Source of the DNA: Prostheceraeus crozeri
Taxonomy: Eukaryota; Platyhelminthes; Polycladida; Euryleptidae
Length of the DNA stretch: 64,000 bases
Reading direction: 5' to 3'
NCBI GenBank assembly: GCA_907163375.1
Contig: CAJQUW010015589.1
Coordinates: 62,001 to 126,000, forward strand
The notes under the pieces are model-generated. The model searched no databases and was not told where the DNA came from. It saw nothing but the letters and a program-made list of their open reading frames with translations. Position numbers and translations under genes: made by a program. Below, piece after piece: positions 11,605-24,410 of the stretch. Within the stretch, counting starts at the first letter, position 1, and every line of letters begins with the position of its first letter.

Positions 11605-11965
11605 AGTATTTTGCAACACGTTGTTTTGCCTTTTCATGCCTCAAACTGAAAAGGTACATTTTGAAATACGTTGTCTTGGTCTTTCATTCCTCCAGAAATG
11701 AAAACCGCATTTTAAAATGCGTTGTTTTAGATTTTCATGCCTCTGAAACTGAAAAGTGCAATTTAAAATACGTTGCTTTGGCGCTTCATACGCTGAAACA
11801 GAATAACGCATTGTGAAATACGCTGTTTTGGCGTTTCAAGCCTATGAAAATAAATAACGTGTTTAGAAATACGTTGTTTTTAGCTTGAAAGTGCCTGTTT
11901 GCTTTTACCACGGATTTCTCAAAATAGCTATTTTCAAAATATGTTGTTTTGCCTTTTCACGGCCG
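11605..11965. repeat. Degenerate minisatellite, ~51-bp unit
   Basis: Units begin near 11641, 11691, 11742, 11793 and 11843, each containing ATTTTGAAATACGTTGTTTT followed by TTTCATGCC and CTGAAAATGAAAA-like spacers. Flanking partial units extend the array to about 11605-11965. Isolated half-units lie at 11423-11450 and 11488-11513. Confidence 0.8.
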
Positions 11966-11969
11966 AAAT

Positions 11970-13600
11970 GGTGACGAAAAAAATAGTGATCTGTATCTCA
12001 TGTCAAGGAGGTATTCTCAATATTTGAATGTCTAGTGATGAACAAGAACGATGAATTCTAAAACAACAATCTTAACAATTATATGTTTTCCGCAAGTACT
12101 GAATGTTGAATTGGCAAGCTTTCATAGTTTGAATTAAACATCGATTTTTTAAACTGAGAACGTTAGTTATAGAAAGTTACAGATAGTCTTGAGTAACAAT
12201 CACATCAGAGTTCTTCACTAACTTATGTACAGGGTGTTCAGCATAAATGGCAAGGATTACAAATCGCTAGCTTCATAGCTCGTAGGTGGAAAAAGCAAGT
12301 TATTTGAGCTACTGCTTCATTCGCGCATTAGTTTACATTACAACCAAACTAGGTTCAAGTTTGTTTTTAATTTACACTTTGTCCTTGTATTGACATATAT
12401 ATCTAAACCGAGATTGACAATTATACCATTGAAACATACCACTGGATAATAATTTATTTCAAAACACAAAAATGTTCGGAATAATCATCTCGCTACTATC
12501 TACAACATTTTTACAGTAGCATGACTAGACATGAAAAATGGAGTGTAACTACATTCAACGATGCATCTCTATCTTCCCTTAATTCCATATTAAGGGATAT
12601 CAAACAACAGTTATGGCCACCTTACTAATTAAAGGTCAATCATGAATAATAAATATATTATTAAAAGGCAGCTATGTTTAATTAGACGAGAAAGTTGTCG
12701 AAAGTGATCGTCCCGAGATTCCGACAACAATGAAAATTCGATAATTTTCATTAGATATAGTAATAAATTGATGGCAAACAAAGGTTTTCATTGTATTCCT
12801 GTTTCTTGTTAATGTGAATAGCATCACTTTGGTAAAACATAAATGATCTGGCTCTTCGATTCTACACTTTCTCCAGATCAGAGCAATTCATTATTTCTCG
12901 TGTAGCACTAATCTTTCTGAAAAGGACCAAGATGCTTTTAAGATATATATCCCTTCAGTGATATCTCTAAATGTCATTGTCTTTATGGGGGCCGAAGGTG
13001 GTGGAACATGATGTTGGACATTCATCTTATAGCCATTAAATTTGGTCTACGCAAGGTGCAGAAAATTTCATGGATTATAAGGACGATTCGCACAATGTCT
13101 TGATCAGGGGTTCTCCTGGAGATCGGAAGGTATTCTTCCATACAGTTATAATCAAAGAGGAATCATTGAGTGATTTGGATTAGTTAGAAATTAGATCAGC
13201 AAGCCTGAGGATTGTCAAATCTACAGAGACATCGAGAAAATACGATTTCCTTCACCATTTGAGTTGGAAACCACAATTCGAGGAAATGTGAAATATTAAA
13301 AAGAATATTATTTTCCACTCCTGTCACATGAGATGAAAATCTATAGAAAAATGTTTGTATCAAGAATTTATTCTTATGGCAACCGAAGAAGGCCTGATAA
13401 TTCCTAAGACGAGTAACTGGCTGTTGTTGTGTAAGTACACATTAGCAGAATGTGAATGACGCAGTAAGTTATATGAATTCGGAACAGATATCGTAAAAGA
13501 CACTAGATAGAGTTTACCGTGAAACAGTCACTATGCTGCAGCCGTTGTTAGATATCTATGCCATGTTTGTATTGAGAGGACATGAAATTTCTACGCAATG
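11970..13600. other. Region without a recognised gene
   Basis: No coding exon was recognised. A sequence resembling a mariner end (ACAGGGTGTTCAGCATAAAT) lies near 12231 with no partner found. Confidence 0.45.
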
Positions 13601-13602
13601 TA

Positions 13603-15246
13603 CAGATTGTTTCATAAAAAATGGATCACCCTTAAACATCGCCTTAACTTCAACTTTGTCTAACTCCGCCAAACTTGAACGAATTTCTCTGAAATTTGGA
13701 AGATATGTCAGTTGTGCTTACTAATATCATTGTTGGAAATTTCAAGCATGAATATTGAGTTGTTTTCCTGCTATAGATAAAAAAGTAGTAGATAATTTGA
13801 TCTTCATTTAGCAATGTTACACAAAATCATACCTCACTCTTATAAAATTACATTTGTTTCCTTTGTTATGTAATATGTTGTTCTACAAGCCAAAAGCTAT
13901 CAAGCAAAAGAAAAAAATAAAGAAAATCGGTCAATCAGAGCCAGTATAGCACCATTATTCATCAACAATAATGTAACTGCTACATGTGATTAACTGGACT
14001 TCATGTTCCATGCCTTCCTGACTTCGTTGCGGTGGTGTTGGCAGCACTCCTGATTGCTTTCAGCTAGAAATCTATCTCTTACCGGTTGAAAACAATACAA
14101 AGCAGAAATGAACAATAACGAGATCGCATTCATAAAAGGCAAAGTGTCAGCCTTGCTAGAACTAGGGTTTTCTTTGCGAGCTACAAGCAAGCGACTAAAT
14201 GTCCCTTACACAAATGTGCATCGATGGCATAATGATGATTTTCGACTCTGTTGTAAAGAGGGCTCTGGCCGTCCACGCAAAACATCCAAACGTGGAGACC
14301 GCCTAATTTTGAGATTTGTTAAAGTTGATCCAAGTCTCTCGTTAACTGAGATGGTTGCACTAGACTCGTCTATTTCTAAGTCCACTATTCGTAGAAGACT
14401 CATTGAGTCGAATTTCAAGAGCTGTAAGAGGCCCTCTCAGATCGAATTATCAGATCAGCATACAAAAAGACGTCTCAGATGGGCAATGAGTCATTGTCAC
14501 TGGCGAAATCAATGGGATCGGGTTGTCTGGTCTGATGAGGCATCAGTCCGTCTGAAGGATAGTGATGGTCGACTGAGATTATGGATAAAATCTGATTAGG
14601 AAATTCCGAGACATTTACATCGTCCCCGGGTACAAGGTGATTTGGGCTGGCATTTGGACCAATGGTCGCTCTGAACTTCACATACAGCAAGGAACCATGA
14701 ATTCTGAACGCTATGCGAATGTTTTACGAATGAACATTGGCTAAATGACAGATCAACTTGGTGATCCATCGACTTGGTTATTTATGGATGATAATGCTAC
14801 GTGTCACAGGAGTAGTAGAGTCAACTTATGCAAGTCTCAATTAGGGCTTAGGACATTATCTTGGCCAGCTCGTTCTCCTGATCTGAATCCTATAGAAAAT
14901 GTATGGAGTATTCTAAAACGTAACGTTCGTCGTTCACTGCTACCTACAGATGGCGTATCACAACTTACGTCACTGTTAAAAAGAGAGTGGAGAAAGTTAG
15001 ATCAGTCAAAAATCAACGATATCATCGAATCAATGCCTAGACGAATTGGTAATGTCATTGACAATAAGGGTAGGGCCACAAAATATTAGCTTCTTAAGAA
15101 CAGTTACTGTATCATAGCTTATCAGATTATATAAGGACATTTAAATATATTAGGGACATGAAATAACATGAAAAATGCTTTCTGTATCATACTTATGTTT
15201 TATTTAGTCAAATTTTAGGATGATCCACTTTTTATGAAACGGACTG
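13603..15246 (+). mobile_element. Tc1-family transposon, nearly complete
   Basis: Terminal inverted repeats of about 32 bp (CAGATTGTTTCATAAAAAAT at the left, CAGTCCGTTTCATAAAAAGT as the complement of the right) are each flanked by TA, giving TA target-site duplications at 13601-13602 and 15247-15248. The 1644-bp unit holds one transposase gene. The arms differ at a few positions, so the copy is not brand new. Confidence 0.9.
14108..15089 (+). pseudogene. Tc1 transposase, DD34E, disrupted
   Basis: The start MNNNEIAFIKGKVSALLELG leads into a paired-like helix-turn-helix (LRATSKRLNVPYTNVHRW) and a GRPRKTSKR AT-hook-like segment. The DDE residues are all visible: D in VVWSDEAS, D in FMDDNATCH and E in PDLNPIENVW, with 34 residues between the last two. 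One frame slip near 14598 and one in-frame TAA near 14742 interrupt it; the remainder reads cleanly to RRIGNVIDNKGRATKY and a TAG. It acts as a cut-and-paste transposase inserting at TA. Confidence 0.9.
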
Positions 15247-15249
15247 TAT

Positions 15250-16680
15250 TTATGACGGTTCTATCTATGTTCATTCGAAGCTCAGTCATGTGCAAATGCT
15301 ATCACTGACATTGCCGACCATGAGAGATGAAATCACAAAATCGCCTGTAGAATCATGTTGAGGCATGCTGGGAAATCACCCTCCTGCAGGATCGTTTGTA
15401 ATGAAGATATGTAGTGAAGCCGGCGCGTATCAGCAGACGATTTAGGCTGATCATTTTACAGGTAATGCATTGTTACTAAAACTAAGATCCATGACATCAA
15501 AAAATCAAATATTTTAATCTGTAAAAGACTCAAATCTGCGATAATTTTCTACATAGACCATTTAATTCAGAGCTTTATAACATGTCAAGCTTGAGAAATC
15601 TACGAGTCCAAATTGTGAACCACAGGAATCACCTCAATACCATTTCCACTCGGAATGCCAAGATAGATGGACAGTGAAATGCTCCTACCTCAATGGTATT
15701 ACATAGCAAATCAGACGTCAATTAGGTAGCAAATTAATTTTGCAATTAAGACTTTTCAACTTTTCAATATGGAATTTGAGATACATAAACAACTTCCATA
15801 GAAAAATTACAGTTGAAACATTGGCTGACAAACCTACTTACTCAGTAACACTGGCCTATGCGTTGAATATCAATCATGTAAAAAATGGAAGCGAAATTCG
15901 TAAATCTTTGGTTACAAAATCAGCTTTAGTAGCTTTTTTTCTTATGGTCTGCAAGCTATGTATTTTAATGGTCAATTTTCATTATTATTCAACTAAATGA
16001 GATCTCAAGTGAATCTTCCTATGTGTGAAAATGTTTGGTAGCAGCATTTACATCAGAAGCTGTCTCACAATAAAAGATAGAGCAGTTGAAATATTGAACT
16101 CTACCCGCCACAGAATTAGATTGTTTTAACCAAAGCCGCGCGCACAAATGAATCTAATTCTGTGGGACCCGCTGTCAGAGTTCAGACTGGTGCCATCATA
16201 GTTATCTGCTGTCCTCTATAGACTTCAATAGCATAGATATCTAGTCTCTATGGCTGTAGCATTCTATGACAGAGAATTGGCTCGAATGCATTCGCACTGT
16301 TGAGGAACGGCTGATGATAGGAGCAAGAAAGTACAGAAATGAGACAGCAAAGTTCAGATATCATCAGCAGACACTGCGATTTTCAATTATTTGAAGAGCT
16401 TCATTTTTCTACAGAAAAAGTCGATTAACAGTTATCATGTTGATATTCGAAATATTCTAGCTCTCGGAATACTCCATATTGCTGCTCACAAGTAATAATA
16501 TTGCCCTGACTCCGATATCATGTATCGCATACATTGATTAAGCGGATGCAAGCTCAGTGATAAAGTATTCTGGGCACTGTTTGACACAGAATCAGCTAAT
16601 TCAGAAGGGGTAAGCGTAGTGCATAGGCAGCATACAACGATGGTTGTTTCCTATTATCAAACGTTCCATGAAAGCGTAAC
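15250..16680. other. Region without a recognised gene, with one hairpin
   Basis: A hairpin at about 16110-16165 has arms CCACAGAATTAGATT and AATCTAATTCTGTGG around a short loop. The same left arm recurs near 49194. Otherwise only chance open frames. Confidence 0.5.
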
Positions 16681-16689
16681 AGTCTATTA

Positions 16690-16933
16690 AGCGGACTTTT
16701 CTTTAAACTATACTGTACATGACATTAGTATTCAGTCTCTTTAGCGGACTTTTCTTTGAACTATACTGTACATGACATTAGTATTCAGTCTCTTTAGCGG
16801 ACTTTTCTTTGAACTATACTGTACATGACATTAGTATTCAGTCTCTTTAGCGGACTTTTCTTTGAACTATACTGTACATGACATTAGTATTTAGTCTCTT
16901 TAGCGGACTTTTCTTTGAACTATACTGTACATG
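16690..16933. repeat. 53-bp minisatellite, about 4.6 copies
   Basis: Units start at 16690, 16743, 16796, 16849 and 16902, each beginning AGCGGACTTTTCTTTGAACT. Copies are almost identical (one or two substitutions across the array), which points to recent expansion. Confidence 0.95.
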
Positions 16934-16934
16934 G

Positions 16935-18630
16935 ACATGTTTCAAATTAGCGAACAATGATTGACAATTACTAATGTCAACTTTCGTCTTTTCTGATAAT
17001 AAACAGCAGCAGTCAATAATTTACCATGTTTTATCATAATAGGATTTGCTAAGTCAGCGAAACGATCAGATGTGCGTGTATGTGAAGATGCATGCGACGA
17101 TGACCACGATATCAACTAATAAAACACATGCATTTTTGACATATTTCTTGAATCCCTAAGATTTTAGGATAAATTCTTTCAGAGGTTGATCAAAAACGTT
17201 AGCTGATCAAACTGCTGGCAAAACTTTTAACAATTCCTCTTAACATATAGAAAGAATTGTTTATTAACAAGTTCAAAGAGAAAGGCAAGCGGAAAGTATA
17301 TCATAGCTTACATCTAAAACATTCATCTAAAAATATCATCTCATCCACTATGATCTTATGCAATGATCGCTTTTGACTTATGAATAATTGCAATTAATTG
17401 AAATAGTTGGTGCTTGATCCAATCAATTAATTGGACTAAGGAAAGTTCATCGATCAATTAACTGCAATAAATTTGCAATCAATTGATTTTTTCCAGCCCC
17501 GCTTGCAAGCATCGAAATGGAGTTGACTATGTAGACAACATTCCAAGTGTTTGGTTGGAACAATTTTCAGAATATCATGACATTTTATATCGAAATGAGG
17601 AAATGAAAACGCTTGTGAATTCGCAGCTTGTGTCAAGAGGATGTGAGATCCATGCAAAACAAGCATGTAGAAGTAGACATGGCAGACAAACAGTCAAATA
17701 CAACTTGAACAACAACAGCTGTCGGCCCCTTAGACCGACGTTCTTACCTCTTATCTCGGCACCTACAGAACAGATAGTAAAAGGTGTAAAGAACATATAA
17801 ATTACAGCAAAACCAGAGATCACATATGTTAGTGAAAATTGAAGTGAAGTCCGTACTCGGCTGTTTTGATAAAATAACTTTTCCTTCGGCATGTAAGAGC
17901 CATGTCCACCTGATTGAGATGAAATGACAAAAGTTCTCGCAAACTCCTACTAATAGTTTGAATGCTGATCAATTGATTCCTAAGCCATTAACGCAGCTGA
18001 TACTCTCTTGTTAACTTCATTGTATTGTCTAACCCTATCCACAACGGGGGGGGGGTTACTTACGTGGAACCAGAACCGCCGAATTTGGCTGGAACCGGAA
18101 CCACAAAAAAATCACAGGATCCGGTTCTGCGGAATATTGCTCCTCAAAAGCGAATGGTATGTGAATTGTAAAATAATATTTCCTTTGATTTTGCTTTAAA
18201 TCGATCCTGCTCTGGTGAACATTTAACAAACAAGCTCAACTCTTGTATAATTAAAGATACTATTATGCAAATCCTTTGAAGTTATAGATGGATAAATGAA
18301 TTGAGATATCAATGCAATTCAATACTGCATTATATGCAGAATGAAAACGTTTTATTTTCGATCGGTTGAAAGGGTTCAATTTTGGATTCATATACAAAAG
18401 CCTCTGAAGTACCAAAGATGTATGTTACTTGAAATTCACTTAATTGCCTTCTTAATTGTGCAATTTTCTAACACAAGTAATGACGACACCCATGAATGGA
18501 CGTGATGAAAATCAACTGAAGAGATTATTCCAGCTATAGCATATTGACTACGACCCACAAGCCGGTTAACCGGTGAGCTTAAACCTTACTTGTACTCGTT
18601 GGCTAACTTGATAAATAATTTTCTTGTTGT
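16935..18630. other. Region without a confirmed gene
   Basis: A plus-strand open frame at about 17497-17800 follows a possible acceptor (GATTTTTTCCAG) and reads ACKHRNGVDYVDNIPSVWLE onward, but no domain or downstream partner exon was recognised. A run of ten G residues lies at 18046-18055, followed by a segment rich in GGAACC and GGTTC. Confidence 0.35.
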
Positions 18631-18666
18631 AATTCTTGATATAAAAATAAGAAGACAAACTTAACA

Positions 18667-18695
18667 TTTCGACCACCTGATGTGGCCATCGTCAG
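18667..18695 (-). ncRNA. Hammerhead ribozyme core (left arm)
   Basis: On the minus strand CTGACGA is followed by a six-pair stem II (GGCCAC with GTGGTC, one G-U pair) and GAAA. The hammerhead consensus is CTGANGA, so the box is perfect. Stem III and the cleavage triplet are not assigned. Confidence 0.55.
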
Positions 18696-18795
18696 AAATA
18701 GTATTTGTTCATTTAGGACTGTATGCGTTCTGTAGCCTGTCGATTTTGTTTTTGTAGTTTGAATCTCATGCAGGAATTAGAGAGTAAATAGATTT

Positions 18796-18824
18796 CTGAC
18801 GATGGCCACTTCAGATGGTCGAAA
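18796..18824 (+). ncRNA. Hammerhead ribozyme core (right arm)
   Basis: CTGACGA, stem II (GGCCA with TGGTC) and GAAA on the plus strand. It is the inverted partner of 18667-18695, slightly diverged in stem II. Confidence 0.5.
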
Positions 18825-18859
18825 TAGTAAGTTTGTCTTCTGATTTTTATCAAATATTG

Positions 18860-20040
18860 GCTAACTTCTGAATTATATACCTCACCGGAACAGAAGTACG
18901 CACCATATCGGAGATCGAACTCACTAAAGGATCACGTGAATCACATGATTGACTTTTTTAAGCCAATCTGGCACTCTCTCTTGCAGCGAAAGTGGTGTCA
19001 TTTTCATATCACCAGATGCATGAACTGAAGGTTCCAATATGCTGTATTAACAAACGAATTCCGACGGCACAATAACGTGAAATACTTACAAAATTGTAAA
19101 ACATAGAAAGTGCGTTAATTAGAAAGTAGTACAAGTAGTCATGTAGTACAAGAAAATATGTTATACGTAAAATGGATATCGTAGCGTCACTGCTCACAAA
19201 AAAGAATAAAATGTTAGTCAATCAATAAGCTGATCTGCATACGATTTGCAAGTCCTTCCGATAATCAACTTTTCTAATATTTTCAAAATTTTTAGTCAAG
19301 CCATTTTTCAGACAGTTGATTGTCTGATTCAAGCTTTCCGTGAAATAAAACTATAGACCTACAAGTAGATTGCAATGAATATTAACTGTTCATTTAACAG
19401 CGACAGACATTTCGAAAATTTTAGAAATTATTTTACGATCCGTGTGGAACACGAGATAGAGGTCATCTTACTTCAATGAACTTTTCTCCAGTTCTAAAAG
19501 GACAATTTCCGATGAGATTTGTCTGCTGCATCGAAGCCGTTGCGATGTCTCCAAAAAGGAAGTTATCAGTCATAATTCAAAATTGAATCCCTCTTCGATA
19601 AGTCGAAGTCTTAATTAGTTCGATAAAAGATCGGTATCAACGAAGGCAGACAGGATGTCCATCTAAGAAAGTCGCCATAGTCAAGTAATTGTAAGAATGA
19701 ACTGCGGAGATAAACGCGAACTTCACTCAAATTAAGGAGTCAGCAGTTCAATCTCCTGACTTTTGAGATACCTGTCCGTGCGAGGGATGGATCTTTTCCT
19801 GATCACATGGCTCCATATGGTTGCCTGCATGACTGGGCGTGAATATCAGAATCGCACGAATCTCACATTATGGATAACTAATTAAAATTATCATAATTTT
19901 CTATCCGATAAATCCCAACCGCTACGGCTACGTTAATACCCCAGGCCTTTATTAATATTGATTTATATGTTAAATTAGCGATCAGTGTGCTGTATGTAAC
20001 ATATTATAACATTAAATTATATTTAAGGCACATGCCGTAA
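18860..20040. other. Region without a recognised gene
   Basis: Only short open frames without domain or splice support. Confidence 0.5.
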
Positions 20041-20044
20041 TCCA

Positions 20045-20224
20045 TACATCTCTACAATGCTATGCAACCCTGCCCCATCAAAGGCATAAATCCTTACTAC
20101 GAGTAGCAACCTGGGGATAGAGCTAGTAACCTCTAGTGGGAGGGGTGGTAGCACCCGAAGCGGACAGACTCGAACTTTGGACATTCTGCCGAAGCGCGGC
20201 CCTTAGCCAACTTAGCCATCCTAC
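20045..20224 (-). mobile_element. SINE-like unit with tRNA-derived head
   Basis: On the minus strand the head near 20220 carries TGGCTAAGTTGG, matching a tRNA A box, and about 35 bp later AGTTCGAGTCTG, matching a B box. A body follows to about 20045. The cloverleaf does not close as in a functional tRNA, so a polymerase III-promoted SINE is preferred. Confidence 0.55.
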
Positions 20225-20439
20225 ATACCACAAATTGAATCTGCTTCATAATTTATGTTCATGAAGCCGCAAGCAACACAAATCACAGAATGCTCTTTAA
20301 CGCTATAAAGTACAGAATGCTAAATAATGTTCACTTAACGATATTTGAAAAAAATCAGCACATTATCACATCCCAAAAGAACAGTATAATTTTGGGATTC
20401 GCGTGAATTCATCGGATAGACGAATCCTTGAATTTTGAA

Positions 20440-20585
20440 TTCGCACCCAGCCCTGGTTGACTTAATTCCTCGAGCGACAGCGATTTCCACCTTCCATGAA
20501 GGTAGGTCTTGAACCTATGACCTTGTGCATATCAATTCATCAATGCAGTAATTAGCTTAACAATTCAGCTAGCTAATACTCCTAC
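20440..20585 (-). mobile_element. Second SINE-like unit with tRNA-derived head
   Basis: On the minus strand the head has TTAGCTAGCTGAATTG (A-box-like) and further on GGTTCAAGACC (B-box-like). The sequence differs from the unit at 20.05-20.22 kb, so it is another family or a diverged copy. Confidence 0.45.
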
Positions 20586-20599
20586 CGTGAAATTGAGTA

Positions 20600-23500
20600 A
20601 ATGAGAAGCTTTCAGCGTTTATCGTTAGTTATCGTTAAAACAAAATGTGTCCATTTCTCAATGCGAAAAACCACTACAAATATTCAGAGCAATTGCCATC
20701 GAGATCAAGCGTCGGACAGATAGAATGTAGAAAGAAATAGAGAATGCTAGCAGCAACAGCAGGCTACTCACCATAACCCTTAATGGTTTACCAACAAACT
20801 TTCGATGTTGAACAAGAGCAGGTGTCGTATCATATTCTAACTGGAATTGTTATATAAATGACATGATGTTACAACAGGGGAGACGTTAATACAATCCGTT
20901 AGTAGTTGATTACTAGGTTGAATCAGTGATAAAACATGTGAAATTCATAATCCTAACACGAAGTTCAAACACCATAACGATTAAGAACTCACTATTTCCG
21001 GATAAAATGTTTTCTCAACAGCGAAAAACCTTCTGTGAGCAAGATTTCACAGTTTCACTTATATCATGAAATGCCACAATTCAATAACTGCACTGTACCA
21101 CTTTTCTGACAGTGGTAAATTGACCGATATTGACATGTTGATTGTATACCCATTTAAGGCTATGAAGTAATATTTGCATAGGGATTTAGTATATGGAAAT
21201 CCATGGATTTGCCTTCATCTCAGAACATAATCAACTGATTTTGATGAAACATGCACGCATTTATCTATGCATTTTCCAGATTTGGATGGTAATATTACCT
21301 AACTGGTACTCTCGAAATTCTCCTCAGGATGGCGAATCAAGCATTTGATGATACTGAACTCGGAACAAATCAGAGCCGTGGTAGAACCCCGGAACAGGCG
21401 CCGTAATTCAGCCTTCAAGGTTCCTAGTTAAAAGTAAAATCTCTAAATATTCTATCTCACGTATTCTTCTCACAAAGCGTGAAGCTAACAAGCTATTGAT
21501 AGATTCACTGGTCGCAATTCTATTCATATGACTAGCTTTGAAAACAAAATAATTGCTTCTGTTTAAAATTGAACGGCTTATGTGATGTTCTGAAAGAAGC
21601 TATCGTAGAATTGAACATTCTCTCCTTAGCTTTCACGTGATGCCAAAAATATACCAGGGCATTAATCAAAGCTGACGGATAGCAGTAAACTTGAAATGCA
21701 GAGAAAAAGAAAAATGTGTTACGATAATCATTGATTGTCATTATTCACGAGCTTTATTGTTAATAACATCATTTCGTGGAAACAAAATATTCACGTATCA
21801 TTTAAGGTACGCGTAATATAATTTAATGAAACTTTTCAAAGAAAACTAGCTTTATACAATACTTATTTACATGTACTTAATCGCAATTAATAGCATTAGC
21901 TTGACTTCCTATATTGAAAATTGCCTCTTTTCTACATATTCGAAAGTTGAATGACATGAAACATAAAAATGGATATTTTCGAGATTCTGTCATGCATATA
22001 GGGCGCATACCATGCATAATACGCAGAAGAAGTAAGACATCAAAGACCCATCTAAATTGCTACTCTCAAAATGTCTTGAAAAGCCAGAAGAGATTATTAC
22101 TCCATTAACGGGTGAACTTGTAGCTATAAACTGTTCAATACTCAGCATACTGAATTCTGATTTACTACCAACACTTTACTAAAAAAACATTTAACAAAAC
22201 GCTGCGAGTACAGGTGCTGCAGCAGATAAGCTGACACGGGAATTAATTATTATAAATTTGTAATTGAGCTTTTTGGTCATCAAAATAGTTAGTCTCATTC
22301 AACTAAGCTTCTTGAATCTCCGAGAGCAATGTGCTAATAAACCGTCATTTTCAATTAAGCTTGCGGCCCAATAGGCAAAAGATTTTGAAACTTCATCGAT
22401 TGAATACCCGATATATGGGCTCCACAAAAACCTCACATTAAATAGCGCTATAATATAATGAACAACTTCTGCTAGCAACTATTTCTTTCACCCCAACCAT
22501 TGAATGGCATGCTAAGGCTCCTAGTTAGTCGCTGCTAAGCTCGCACAGCAATGATTACGATAGTAGGCATACTAGTAACACCTTTTACACGTATTCCACC
22601 ATCTGCCATTTACGGAGTCATGAGGTTCAAAAACATCGAGGTCGCGATACCCTGTAATTCTGATTCTGAAGCAAGTCTGACTCGCACGCACGCCACAACA
22701 CAATATCTTTTAAGAACATTCTTATTGACGTTTCTAAGGATCGACAGGGAGCAACTTTTAAATTCTCTCGGCATTTTTGCTCTTATAGACGATGGGACCC
22801 GCAAATTAAGATAGCACCGAATATTCTACAACAGCTGCGACTATTGAAAACGATGAAATTCTAGTTTTACCTTGATTTAAGAACAAAAATCAGTTGGTGC
22901 GTAAACTGAAAACTTTTGTAAATGTTATGAATGCATTATATCTTCGGTGAACAGGCAAAGCCCTGTCTCTACTATGCAGCAAGGAGTTAAATTGACCTCC
23001 AGAGCATCCACAGAAGGAATTAAGAACTTAACTTTCCAATTTATCTATTGATGAAATATCGTGTTTGAAGCATAGACAATGCATGTATGGTGTTAGTTTT
23101 TAAATTTACTTAGGTAAGAAAAGCATAAATAAGCAACATTGAAACGGCTTTCTGTTCACACTCCCTATTATTTCATGAATAAGGTAGGATGCGAATAGAA
23201 GGACGTCAATGTCCAGCTTTCAAGATATTCATCGAGAACAGTGTTTAAATCAACAATGTTTTAATTTGCACTTGTCATTCATATCTATTCTGTTTCGGAA
23301 TACCAAGTGAAATGCTGTATGGTATTTTTTATTTTCAAATAACTTCGATATCTTTCGGTGATCTACGCGATGGCTATCAAGATAATAAAATTTTTGAAAT
23401 TGAAATACGCTTATACATCACAAGAAGGTATACCCTATTACCGGTAACATGCTATAGAAGGAAAATTAGGAATTGCTAGATGTCGACGTGTTCGCATCTG

Positions 23501-24385
23501 AAATAAGACTAAAATTCTAACATGCAAAATTATCTAGCAAATCTCATTTTCCAACCCTCAACCAACCGAGAGAGAAGAATTTTACAGTTATTTGCCGTGA
23601 ATTTATATCAGGCTTTTATTCTTTAATGTAGAGTTTCCACGAGTGCTAAATTAACATCATCGCTTTCACGGTCATGTATTGTTCGATCAAAATTTATTTT
23701 GTAATGACATTTGATGTTATACTTAAAGAATTTGAGTTGTTCAGATGTGCTTCGACTCCTTGATCAGGCGAAACGGTCAAGGAATCAGGAGTGTTGGTGT
23801 CTTTATTGACTTAATCTTTGTCATTCTCTTCAGATATTTAATATGCTGCCACAGAGCTTTGTTGTCATTCAGACGTGCTTTCGAATGTGGAGTACTGTCA
23901 AAATAATGGTCTCTGCAATTTGAAATGTAAGTCACTGTGTGATGTTCGAAACACTTAAATTGTCTAGCAATTCCTAGTTTTCAGTCTATAGCATTTTCCT
24001 CTTCTGTGATGTATAGGTTTGATCCAATTTCAAAAATGTGCATTACCGGTACTATCTTGATTATGGCCATCGAGTACATCACTGAAATATATTGAAGTTG
24101 CGTGACAATAAAATATTCTACTTGGCATTCCCAAACTAAGCAAATAGTGAACAATCTTCTTACTGCTTGATATAATGAATGGAAAAAATGGCTGCTTCAT
24201 TCATTTTTGAGATAGATCAGTGACAAAATCTCTCTTGAAAAGTTGTTTTTGCATATAGGGCTATAATGACGATTCATTGACGAATTCGAAAAATTTCTGT
24301 CTTGTTAGTTGATATACAGATGGGCAGGAAGGTGTGAGAGGACTACACTAGACACACATGCAGACGTCACACCAATTGCCTACCT
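20600..24385. other. Region without a recognised gene
   Basis: Short open frames near 21.5, 21.9 and 22.6 kb show no domain. If the TTLL4-like gene ends at exon K this is 3' flank; a TTTATT (AATAAA on the minus strand) at 23615-23620 is a possible but distant polyadenylation signal. Confidence 0.45.
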
Positions 24386-24410
24386 GTAGCGGCGGAAGAC
24401 GGAGTAGTTG

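Larger units (their letters stand above)
18640..18853. mobile_element. Foldback with paired hammerhead cores
   Basis: Arms 18640-18701 and 18791-18853 are inverted copies, both containing AAGACAAACTTA, TTTCGACCA and TGGCCATCGTCAGAAAT in matching order. About 90 bp lie between them. Each arm contains one hammerhead core pointing outward. No open frame is present. Confidence 0.75.

Noticed and set aside
11605-11965. A CRISPR-like array
   Set aside because: The repeats are degenerate, the spacers are repeated as well, and the surrounding DNA is eukaryotic.
12231-12260. A mariner transposon end
   Set aside because: ACAGGGTG with a following AT-rich stretch resembles many mariner ends, but no inverted partner or transposase was found nearby. 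The same holds for the site near 42010.
17497-17800. Possible plus-strand exon
   Set aside because: An acceptor-like site precedes it, but no domain, donor phase partner or neighbouring exon could be found.
20160-20224. A tRNA gene
   Set aside because: The A and B boxes are present but the acceptor and anticodon stems do not close; SINE head preferred.
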